A stretch of 64,000 nt of DNA. Source: Polymorphobacter sp. Lineage in GTDB: Bacteria > Pseudomonadota > Alphaproteobacteria > Sphingomonadales > Sphingomonadaceae. Where the stretch lies: assembly GCF_025362435.1 (NCBI RefSeq), contig NZ_JANYGL010000105.1:1-64000 (forward strand), written 5' to 3'. This document shows, piece by piece, positions 57,619 to 64,000 of this stretch. Below the pieces are notes generated by a model, which saw only the letters and a program-made list of their open reading frames with translations, was not told the origin of the DNA and ran no database searches. The translations under genes and the position numbers were made by a program. Position 1 is the stretch's first letter. Every line of letters begins with the position of its first letter.

Positions 57619-60048
57619 TTAGAAGGTATAGCCGGCGCGGACGCCGAAGGTCCGCGGTGCCGAGGTCGTCGCCACCAGCGCACTGGCGACACTGACGGTC
57701 GGGGTGTTGACGATGATCCGGTCGTTCTCGAGGTTGCGGATGAACCCCGTCACCTGCCAATGCCCGCCATCGGGGCCGAAGCCGAGCTGGAGGTTGGTCG
57801 TCCACGTGCCGTGGACCAGTTCCTCGGGGAGGAACTCGGCCTCGACGTAGCGCTTCGAACGATAATGCGTGTCGACGCTGCCGACGACCTTGTACCCGCC
57901 GACGCGAACCGTCTGCTGCGCCGCGACTGTGAGCGTCCACTTTGGCGCGTTGAACGCCGGGAAGCCCGAGCAGTTGATCGTATAGACCCCGGTGTTGAGC
58001 GTCGTCGGGCAGCCGGTCAGCGGCGGCGTTGCTTGTGCGGGCTGGTTGTAGCTGAAGCTCTTGTACTTGGTGTCGAGGTACTGGACCTCGCCGGTCAGCA
58101 GTGTGTCGGGGAGCGGCAGATACTCGATATTGCCCTCGGCGCCCTTGATCGTCGACTGGCCGATGTTCTGACTGAACTGCCCCTGGTTGCCGTTGGCATC
58201 GACCCCGATCCGCCCGATCTGCTGGTCTTTATAATCCCACCAGAACGCTTCGACGTTGAGCTGGAGCTTGTTGTCGAAGAAGCGGTTCTTCACCCCGACG
58301 GTGTAGGCGGTGATGAATTCCGGCTTGTACGTCTCGTAGCCGGCGGCGAGCGAGAAGCCGCCCGAGCGGTAGCCGCGCTCGACGCTGGCATAGCCGAGCG
58401 ACCGCGGCGCGATATCGAACTCCGCCGCGCCGCGCCACGTCACCTGGCTCGACGGCAGCGTCGCGTCGACGATCGTCGCGACGCGGCTGAGGATCGCGCC
58501 GGACGTGCCGATCGGACGCGCCTGCCCCGCGGGCGGGACGATGAACGGCGGCTGGAGCGCGTTATAGTTGCTGCCGACCGGGAGCAGCGGCGTCGTCGGG
58601 CAGCTCGGCACGCCGAACGCGTTGCGCTGGGTACAGACGACGACGAAGACATCGGCCCGGCCGTCGAAATCCTTATGATCGTCGGTATAGCGGACCCCGC
58701 CGATCAGCCGGAAGCGATCGGTGACGTTGGCCACGACGCGCCCAAACACCGCCCAGCTTTTTGTGCTCGAATTGAAGAACTGATAGGCGTTGAGCGCCTG
58801 CTGCGCGAAGGTATAGTTGCCGTTGACCTTCTCGTTGAAATAATATCCGCCGACGACATAGTCGAAAGGGCCGATGCGCTTGCCGTTGAAGCGCGCCTCG
58901 AGGCTGTACTGCTCGTCCTTTTCGCGGATCAGGCCGACGAACGCGGCGGCACCGAAGTTGTAGTTGAGATCGGCCTTGCGATAGGCCGGAATGACGGTCA
59001 GCGTGCCAGCCCCGGTATCCCAGTTCAGCTCGCCGTTGACCCCGTAGAACTTGTTGTCGAGGTAAACATTGCTGTCGAGCGACGCGGCGGTGCGGCCCGA
59101 AACACCTAGAAACAGCGACTGCCGGTAGGCCTGCGCGCGCGGGTCGTACAGCCCGACCTGTGCACCGAGCCCCGACGGCACGAAGCCATACGCCCCGGTC
59201 TGGAAATTGAGCGCATAGGCACCGTCATACGACGAGCCGACGCCCTTGCCGCCGCTGTGGGAATAGTCGGCGGCGACACGGAGTTTGAGTTCTGACGACG
59301 GCTCGACGAGGAGCTGGATGCGCCCCGCCTGCGTCTTCTCGTCGGAGGTTCCATCGGTCAGGTAGCCGTCGCGCGAGACGACGTTGCCCGACACGCGGAC
59401 GGCGGCGATGCTGCCGATCGGCAGGTTGACCGCGCCCTGGACGTTGACCGCGTTGTAATTGCCGTAACTGGCGTCGACGAAGCCCGAGACATCGCCGAGC
59501 TTAGGCCGCGCCGGGAGGATGTTGATCGCGCCCGCGGTGGCGTTGCGTCCGTACAGCGTGCCCTGCGGCCCCTTGAGGACTTCGAGGCGCTCGAGGTCAT
59601 AGAACAGGCCCGAGGTTGACGTCGGGCGGCCGAGATAGACGCCGTCGTAGTTGACCGCGATCGCCGGGTCGGAATAGCCGTTGACGGTGAAGTTGCCGAC
59701 GCCGCGAAGGAAGAAGGTCTTGTTGGCGCCGCCCGCGTCCTGGGCCTGGAGCGACGGGACGATCCGGTTGAGGTCGGACGGCTGAGTGATCCCCTGCGCC
59801 AGAACTTGGGTGCCTGATACGACGTCGATCGCGACACCGGCGCGCTGCGAGGATTCGACCCGGCGCTGCGCGGTAATGACGATGTCGGTAAGGCCCTGGC
59901 TTTCGCCGCCGCCCTGAGACGGAGCCGCCGTAGTGGGGGCCGCCTGCGCGGGGGCCGGTGCCGGTGCGGGTGTCTCGGCGACCTGCGCGAGCGCCGGACA
60001 GCTGATCGACAGCGTCAGCGCAGTTCCAGCCAGCAATAGACGCCGCAT
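57619..60048 (-). CDS. TonB-dependent outer-membrane receptor
   Basis: The 809-residue protein has a signal peptide (MRRLLLAGTALTLSISCPALA), a Pro/Ala linker, a TonB-box-like ITAQRR segment in DIVITAQRRVESSQ, a plug domain (FLRGVGNFTVNGYSDP, RLEVLKGPQGTLYGRNATAG) and a 22-strand barrel ending FGVRAGYTF. Such receptors import bulky substrates with TonB energy. The start at 60048 has GGGAGA upstream. It leads the catabolic operon, so its cargo is likely the aromatic substrate. Confidence 0.93.
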   Translation of the reverse strand: MRRLLLAGTALTLSISCPALAQVAETPAPAPAPAQAAPTTAAPSQGGGESQGLTDIVITAQRRVESSQRAGVAIDVVSGTQVLAQGITQPSDLNRIVPSLQAQDAGGANKTFFLRGVGNFTVNGYSDPAIAVNYDGVYLGRPTSTSGLFYDLERLEVLKGPQGTLYGRNATAGAINILPARPKLGDVSGFVDASYGNYNAVNVQGAVNLPIGSIAAVRVSGNVVSRDGYLTDGTSDEKTQAGRIQLLVEPSSELKLRVAADYSHSGGKGVGSSYDGAYALNFQTGAYGFVPSGLGAQVGLYDPRAQAYRQSLFLGVSGRTAASLDSNVYLDNKFYGVNGELNWDTGAGTLTVIPAYRKADLNYNFGAAAFVGLIREKDEQYSLEARFNGKRIGPFDYVVGGYYFNEKVNGNYTFAQQALNAYQFFNSSTKSWAVFGRVVANVTDRFRLIGGVRYTDDHKDFDGRADVFVVVCTQRNAFGVPSCPTTPLLPVGSNYNALQPPFIVPPAGQARPIGTSGAILSRVATIVDATLPSSQVTWRGAAEFDIAPRSLGYASVERGYRSGGFSLAAGYETYKPEFITAYTVGVKNRFFDNKLQLNVEAFWWDYKDQQIGRIGVDANGNQGQFSQNIGQSTIKGAEGNIEYLPLPDTLLTGEVQYLDTKYKSFSYNQPAQATPPLTGCPTTLNTGVYTINCSGFPAFNAPKWTLTVAAQQTVRVGGYKVVGSVDTHYRSKRYVEAEFLPEELVHGTWTTNLQLGFGPDGGHWQVTGFIRNLENDRIIVNTPTVSVASALVATTSAPRTFGVRAGYTF

Positions 60049-60161
60049 CGATAGTCTCCCCAAAGCGCATGGCCTCTTCCGGGCCCGGCAGCGAAGTCGC
60101 AGACGCTTGCCTATTCGTCGAGTTTATAGTTTTAATCGTTGACCACAAATTGGATTGATGG
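60049..60161. promoter_or_regulatory. Divergent promoter region between TonB receptor and LysR regulator
   Basis: The 113-bp spacer has a locally AT-rich block (GTTTATAGTTTTAATCG) with TATAAA on the minus strand (60128-60123) as a possible -10 of the receptor operon, and CCGGGCCCGG, a 10-bp palindrome, nearer the receptor gene. LysR proteins usually bind such divergent spacers. No clear T-N11-A box stands out. Confidence 0.5.
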
Positions 60162-61064
60162 ATGCGCCTCGATCGCTTCGACCTCAACCTGCTGGTTGCG
60201 TTCCATCTTCTGATGGAGGAGCGCAGCGTCACCGCTGCCGCACGCCGCCTCAACGTCACGCAATCGGCGATGAGCGCCTCACTCAAGCGGCTGCGGGATG
60301 CTTTCCAGGACGAGATTCTGGTCATGCACAGTAAGACGATGGTGCCGACGCCGCGCGCGCTGACCCTCGCCCCCGAGGTCGAGCGTGCCATCGTCATGCT
60401 GCGAGGCCTGATCTCGTCGACGGCGCAATTCGATCCGGCGACGTCGGATCGCTCGTTCCGCATTGCCGCGTCGGACTATATCACGACGGTGCTCGTCGTA
60501 CCGCTGTGCCGCGACCTTGTCCGCGAGGCGCCGTCGATCCGCTTCGACATCTCGCTGCCGACCGAGGAGACGTCGCACCGGCTAGCGAAGGGCGAGTTCG
60601 ATCTCGCCCTGACGCCGCACGAGTTCGTCGATCCCCAGCACCCGACCGAATTGTTGCTCGAGGAGAGCCACGTCGTCGTCGGCTGGGACGCCAACCCGCT
60701 ACTCGGCGGCCCGCTGACGCTCGAACAGTTCGTCGCCGCCGGGCACGTCGCGGTGCAGATCGTCGGGCGCAATACCTTCATCGAGAACGTGCTGGCGCAG
60801 CAGGGCATCGTCCGCCGTATCGAGGTCGTCGCGCCGTCGTTCATCCAGGTGCCGTGGCTGTTACCGGGGACGATGCGGCTGGCGCTGATGCACGGGCGGC
60901 TGGCGCGGTTGATGGCGCCCGAACTGTCGCTCAAGGTCGTGCCCTGCCCGTTCGAGGTGCCGCGGATGCGCGAGGTCATGCAGTATCACTCAACCCGCGC
61001 GCGCGACGAGGGGCTGCTGTGGCTGCGCGCCAAGCTGCGGGCGATGGCCGATCGCACGCCTTGA
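60162..61064 (+). CDS. LysR family transcriptional regulator
   Basis: The 300-residue protein has an N-terminal winged helix (LDRFDLNLLVAFHLLMEE, SVTAAARRLNVTQSAMSASLKRL) and a periplasmic-binding-like effector domain. The DLNLL start and a HSKTMVPTPRAL segment fit the NodD/NahR-like group, which often responds to aromatic compounds. It is divergent from the TonB-receptor operon and is its likely activator. Confidence 0.9.
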   Translation: MRLDRFDLNLLVAFHLLMEERSVTAAARRLNVTQSAMSASLKRLRDAFQDEILVMHSKTMVPTPRALTLAPEVERAIVMLRGLISSTAQFDPATSDRSFRIAASDYITTVLVVPLCRDLVREAPSIRFDISLPTEETSHRLAKGEFDLALTPHEFVDPQHPTELLLEESHVVVGWDANPLLGGPLTLEQFVAAGHVAVQIVGRNTFIENVLAQQGIVRRIEVVAPSFIQVPWLLPGTMRLALMHGRLARLMAPELSLKVVPCPFEVPRMREVMQYHSTRARDEGLLWLRAKLRAMADRTP

Positions 61065-61090
61065 CTACAATCGCTACAGGCCGGTGAATC

Positions 61091-62665
61091 TTATTCCCAC
61101 TCGATCGTCCCGGGCGGCTTCGAGGTATAGTCGTAGACGACGCGGTTGATGCCGGCGACTTCGTTGACGATGCGGGTGGCGACGTTGCTCAGGAAGGCGG
61201 CGTCGAACGGATAGATGTCGGCGGTCATGCCGTCGACCGAGGTTACCGCGCGCAGGGCGCAGACGAAGTCGTAGGTCCGCCCGTCGCCCATGACGCCGAC
61301 GGTCCGCACCGGCAGCAGCACCGCGAACGCCTGCCAGATCGCGTCGTACAGTCCGGCGGCGCGGATTTCGTCGAGGTAGATCGTGTCGGCAGCGCGGAGA
61401 ATATCGCATTTAGCGGCGGTAACCCCTCCCGGGATGCGGATCGCCAGGCCCGGCCCGGGAAACGGGTGGCGGGCGACGAATGCCTCGGTCAGCCCGAGTT
61501 CGCGACCGAGGACGCGGACCTCGTCCTTGAACAGTTCGCGGAGCGGCTCGACCAGCGCCATGTTCATGCGTTCGGGCAGGCCGCCGACATTATGGTGGCT
61601 CTTGATCGTCACCGACGGACCGCCGGCGTAGCTGACGCTCTCGATGACGTCGGGATAGAGGGTTCCCTGTGCGAGGAACTTCGCCCCGCCGATCTTCTTC
61701 GCCTCGGCGTCGAACACCTCGATGAAGGTCTTGCCGATGAACTTGCGCTTGGCCTCGGGGTCGGTGACCCCGGCGAGCCCCGACAGGAACAGGTCGGCGG
61801 CGTCGACGTGGACGAGCGGAATCCTATAGTGTTCGCGGAACAGGCCGACGACCTGCTTTGCCTCGCCGGCGCGGAGCAGGCCGTGGTCGACGAAGACGCA
61901 GGTCAGCTGGTCACCGATCGCTTCGTGAATCAGGACCGCGGCGACCGACGAGTCGACGCCCCCCGACAGGCCGCAGATGACCTTGCCGTCGCCGACCTGC
62001 TCGCGGATCGCGGCAACCTTGGCGGCGCGGAACCCGGCCATGCTCCACGTCGCCTCGACGCCGGCAACCTTGCGAACGAAGTTGGCGAGCAGCTTGGCAC
62101 CGTCAGGGGTGTGGACGACCTCGGGGTGGAACAGGACGCCGTAATAGCGCCGGTCGTCGTCGGCGATCGCGGCGAACGGCGCGGCGTCCGATCGGGCGAC
62201 GACGCGGAAGCCGTCGGGGATCGCGTCGATCCGGTCGCCGTGGCTCATCCACACCTGGTGGCGCTCGCCGCTCGCCCACAGGCCGTCGAACAGCGCGCAG
62301 TCACCGGTGATGTCGATGAAGGCGCGGCCGAATTCGCGGTCACTGGCGGGAGAGATCGCGCCGCCGAGCTGGGCGCACATCGTCTGGTCGCCGTAGCAGA
62401 TGCCTAGCACCGGCACTCCGGCAGCGAACGCCTCGGCGGGGGCGCGCGGGCCGCCGAGGTCGGCGATCGAGGCGGGGCCGCCCGACAGGATGATCCCGCG
62501 CGGCTGCATCCGGGCAATCGCCGCGGCGCCGAGCTGGAACGGGACGACCTCGCAATAGACCCCGGCCTCGCGGACGCGGCGGGCGATGAGCTGGGTGACC
62601 TGGCTACCGAAGTCGAGGATCAGGATCGATTCGGGCGGGATAACGGCGGGCGCTTGATCGGTCAT
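61091..62665 (-). CDS. guaA: GMP synthase (glutamine-hydrolysing) GuaA
   Basis: The 524-residue enzyme converts XMP to GMP. It has a class I glutamine amidotransferase domain (GICYGDQTM with the catalytic Cys, and a His/Glu in LFHPEVVHT), an ATP pyrophosphatase domain ([14 protein letters not shown]), and the C-terminal dimerisation domain ending KPPGTIEWE. All parts are complete. Confidence 0.97.
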   Translation of the reverse strand: MTDQAPAVIPPESILILDFGSQVTQLIARRVREAGVYCEVVPFQLGAAAIARMQPRGIILSGGPASIADLGGPRAPAEAFAAGVPVLGICYGDQTMCAQLGGAISPASDREFGRAFIDITGDCALFDGLWASGERHQVWMSHGDRIDAIPDGFRVVARSDAAPFAAIADDDRRYYGVLFHPEVVHTPDGAKLLANFVRKVAGVEATWSMAGFRAAKVAAIREQVGDGKVICGLSGGVDSSVAAVLIHEAIGDQLTCVFVDHGLLRAGEAKQVVGLFREHYRIPLVHVDAADLFLSGLAGVTDPEAKRKFIGKTFIEVFDAEAKKIGGAKFLAQGTLYPDVIESVSYAGGPSVTIKSHHNVGGLPERMNMALVEPLRELFKDEVRVLGRELGLTEAFVARHPFPGPGLAIRIPGGVTAAKCDILRAADTIYLDEIRAAGLYDAIWQAFAVLLPVRTVGVMGDGRTYDFVCALRAVTSVDGMTADIYPFDAAFLSNVATRIVNEVAGINRVVYDYTSKPPGTIEWE

Positions 62666-62727
62666 GGGGGCGGGTACACCGGCGCGGGTGGTGTGTCCAG
62701 TTTTGGGGGCGATGGCGCGGGGTGGCT

Positions 62728-62777
62728 CGCTAAGTTCAAAATAAGTTCACACAGAAACGTGTGTTCTGCGCCTTCCG
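62728..62777. repeat. 50-bp direct repeat, copy 1
   Basis: This copy matches 62863-62912 at 49 of 50 positions. It begins CGCTAAGTTC, has AAGTTCA twice within 20 nt, then CACAC-AGAAAC-GTGTG, a 5-bp inverted repeat, and ends GCGCCTTCCG. Confidence 0.9.
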
Positions 62778-62862
62778 TTCGCCGCAGATTTGGTGCTCAT
62801 ATGAGCTGACCTAACCCCACGAACGTCGTGACACATTTCCGGTGCGGTATGGTGCAGCTCAG

Positions 62863-62912
62863 CGCTAAGTTCAAAATAAGTTCACACAGAAACGTGTGTT
62901 TTGCGCCTTCCG
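62863..62912. repeat. 50-bp direct repeat, copy 2
   Basis: Second copy, 135 bp from the first (start to start), with one substitution (GTGTTTTGCG for GTGTTCTGCG). The DNA between the copies is not repeated. Confidence 0.9.
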
Positions 62913-62969
62913 GTTCCTCCGCGAATGATGATGGCAGGTCGGCGACACTTGTGTCCAACGCCAACAAAC

Positions 62970-62997
62970 TGTCATCCCGGTAAGGGCCGGGATGACA
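62970..62997. repeat. Short REP-like palindrome
   Basis: TGTCATCCCGG-TAAGGG-CCGGGATGACA has 11-bp perfect arms. It shares TGTCATCCC with the palindromes at 44931 and 46507 but has a different core. Confidence 0.8.
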
Positions 62998-63045
62998 TCG
63001 AGAATGAAGCATTCCGCCCGAAGGTGCACACTACAGGCTGACAAT

Positions 63046-63088
63046 GAGAAAGAGCCGCCGAACCGCCCGGATGGCGACTCGACGGCTC
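63046..63088 (-). terminator. Intrinsic terminator of the glycine-rich protein gene
   Basis: On the minus strand GAGCCGTCGA pairs with TCGGCGGCTC (one wobble; 63088-63052), with a further CGCC/GGCG pairing inside, followed by TTTCTC (63051-63046). It lies 33 nt past the stop codon of the glycine-rich gene. Confidence 0.7.
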
Positions 63089-63120
63089 GTTCTTATGCCT
63101 CAACCGACGTGTAGGACAGC

Positions 63121-63861
63121 CTAGCCGAAGCGGAAGCTCGTCACGTGGCCGTAGTCGGCGGTGCAGGTGAAGCGGGCGCGCTCGGTCGACTGGTTGCGCT
63201 TGAAAACCTCGAGCGTCCCGATCACGCGCGCGCCATTCTCGTGCGGTACGACCTGATCGACCGACAGGACCCGACCGCTGTCGCCGTTCGAGTTCGCTTC
63301 GCCCACCGCCGCGCTCGAGCACTGAGCGACCGGATCGTTCGAAGCGTACTGCTGCGGCGGCGGTGCCAGCGGCGCGTAGCCTGCGGGCGGAGCATAGGCA
63401 CCCGGGGGCGCGTAGCCGGGGTCGTACACCGGCGGCGGCGCTTCATAGACCGGATATGTGTCGTACACCGGGCGATCGTTCGATGCGATGATTGCCGCGG
63501 TGCCGCCGACCAAAGCCGCGCCGAGCAGGAAGTCGTCGAAGCCGTAACCGCCGTAATAGCCGCCATAGCCGAAGCCGCCATAGCCACGGTAGCCATAGCC
63601 GCCGCGATAACCGCCGTAACCGCCACGATACCCACCGAAGCCGCCGCCGTGGTAGCCGCCGCCAAAGCCGCCGCCACCGTGAAATCCGCCACCGCCGCCA
63701 TGGTAGCCGCCGAAACCGCCACCACCGTGAAAACCGCCGCCGCCGCCGCGCTGCGCCATCGCTGCTGATGGCATCAGCGACAGCGTCGAAATATCACCCG
63801 CAAACAGCGCGAGGCCCAGAGCTGCTCCGGTCAGGGCGCGAAAACCAACTCGCATCGTCAT
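63121..63861 (-). CDS. Glycine-rich secreted protein of unknown function
   Basis: The 246-residue protein has a signal peptide cleaved near AAMAQRGG, then about 80 residues of Gly/His/Tyr/Phe repeats (GGGFHGGGGFGGYHGGG type, then GGYRGGYGG type). A hydrophobic span LLGAALVGGTAAIIAS follows, a Pro/Tyr-rich linker, and a small C-terminal domain with two cysteines (VAQCSS, FTCTAD). Similar layouts occur in sphingomonad proteins of unknown role. ATG at 63861 or 63855 may be used. Confidence 0.8.
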   Translation of the reverse strand: MTMRVGFRALTGAALGLALFAGDISTLSLMPSAAMAQRGGGGGFHGGGGFGGYHGGGGGFHGGGGFGGGYHGGGFGGYRGGYGGYRGGYGYRGYGGFGYGGYYGGYGFDDFLLGAALVGGTAAIIASNDRPVYDTYPVYEAPPPVYDPGYAPPGAYAPPAGYAPLAPPPQQYASNDPVAQCSSAAVGEANSNGDSGRVLSVDQVVPHENGARVIGTLEVFKRNQSTERARFTCTADYGHVTSFRFG

Positions 63862-63915
63862 TCTCCCAGTCGATACCGGTAGGTAACATCGGGCGATTGT
63901 ACCCGCGATGAACCG

Positions 63916-64000
63916 TCAGACCGATATTGCGGCGAGGGCGGCGCGCCACTCCGGAGTGAATGCCAGCGGGCGGCGGCCGTCGCGGTCGACGTGGACGTGG
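63916..64000 (-). CDS. C-terminal end of an acyl-CoA thioesterase-like protein (partial)
   Basis: The minus strand reads HVHVDRDGRRPLAFTPEWRAALAAISV and a stop at 63918-63916. The VHVDRDGRRP ending is typical of 4HBT/FadM-type hotdog thioesterases. The gene continues beyond the window edge, so only 27 residues are seen. Confidence 0.5.
   Translation of the reverse strand, partial: HVHVDRDGRRPLAFTPEWRAALAAISV

Larger units (their letters stand above)
62666..63120. other. 455-bp repeat-rich spacer upstream of guaA
   Basis: No gene is supported. It contains two copies of a 50-bp direct repeat (62728-62777 and 62863-62912), a REP-like palindrome (62970-62997) and the terminator of the glycine-rich protein gene (63046-63088). 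The repeats lie about 60 to 250 nt upstream of the guaA start. Confidence 0.7.

Noticed and set aside
62797..63012. A 71-codon minus-strand frame in the guaA upstream spacer
   Set aside because: It reads through the direct repeat and the REP-like palindrome, so its sequence is explained by repeats; no ribosome binding site.
63103..63114. GTGTAGGACAGC shared with 44781-44792
   Set aside because: A 12-base match in 64 kb is expected by chance many times.

Overview
The window is a high-GC (roughly two-thirds G+C), gene-dense chromosomal segment with ordinary bacterial gene order, many ATGA/GTGA/TGATG overlaps and GTG/TTG starts. Protein content points to an alphaproteobacterium of the order Sphingomonadales: a PEP-CTERM tail of the type ending in WAMMIGGFG, a tandem cold-shock protein, MlaE with a fused STAS domain, plant/EgtA-type glutamate-cysteine ligase, a large TonB receptor feeding an aromatic-catabolism operon, and a bacteriophytochrome with an HWE-type kinase. 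No insertion sequence, prophage, CRISPR array or rRNA operon was found. The genus cannot be fixed from the sequence alone.

Layout. 1-7.1 kb: minus-strand tRNA-Tyr and tRNA-Gly, a two-gene operon of a YqcI/YcgG haem N-oxygenase relative and a DUF1989 protein, rlmB, a DUF29 protein, gshA, a D-aminoacylase-family amidohydrolase and a dihaem cytochrome c. 7.1-16.8 kb: rsmE and ubiA (divergent), a double cold-shock protein, a 49-residue membrane peptide, an RNase D-like exonuclease with lptC-lptA, then ybgC-tolQ-tolR-tolA-tolB-pal. 16.9-29.6 kb: a PmtA-like methyltransferase, aconitase, a PEP-CTERM trypsin-like protease, a HAD phosphatase, the mlaE-mlaF-mlaD-lipoprotein operon, pepN and an epimerase. 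29.6-35.1 kb (minus): DMT transporter, threonine aldolase, maleylacetoacetate isomerase, bacteriophytochrome. 35.3-44.4 kb (minus): der, secreted unknown, acyltransferase, bamB, TPR protein, panB, then modC-modB-modA-modE. 45-50.8 kb: TPM protein, FAH-family hydrolase and glycolate oxidase glcDEF. 50.8-61.1 kb: PLP enzyme, then a seven-gene minus-strand operon (TonB receptor, FAD monooxygenase, extradiol dioxygenase, alpha/beta hydrolase, membrane protein, cupin, FAH hydrolase) with a divergent LysR regulator. 61.1-64 kb: guaA, a repeat-rich spacer, a glycine-rich secreted protein and the end of a thioesterase gene.

How it fits together. Much of the window is envelope biogenesis: LPS transport (lptCA), Tol-Pal, Mla-type phospholipid transport and BamB. 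The 52.3-61.1 kb operon reads as one uptake-to-ring-cleavage pathway for an unidentified aromatic compound and is the best candidate for undescribed chemistry. The YcgG/DUF1989 pair at 0.4-1.7 kb is the second: both families have links to guanidine-type N-chemistry. Dispersed palindromes (core GTCATCCCCGCG) and a 50-bp direct repeat upstream of guaA are the main non-coding structures.
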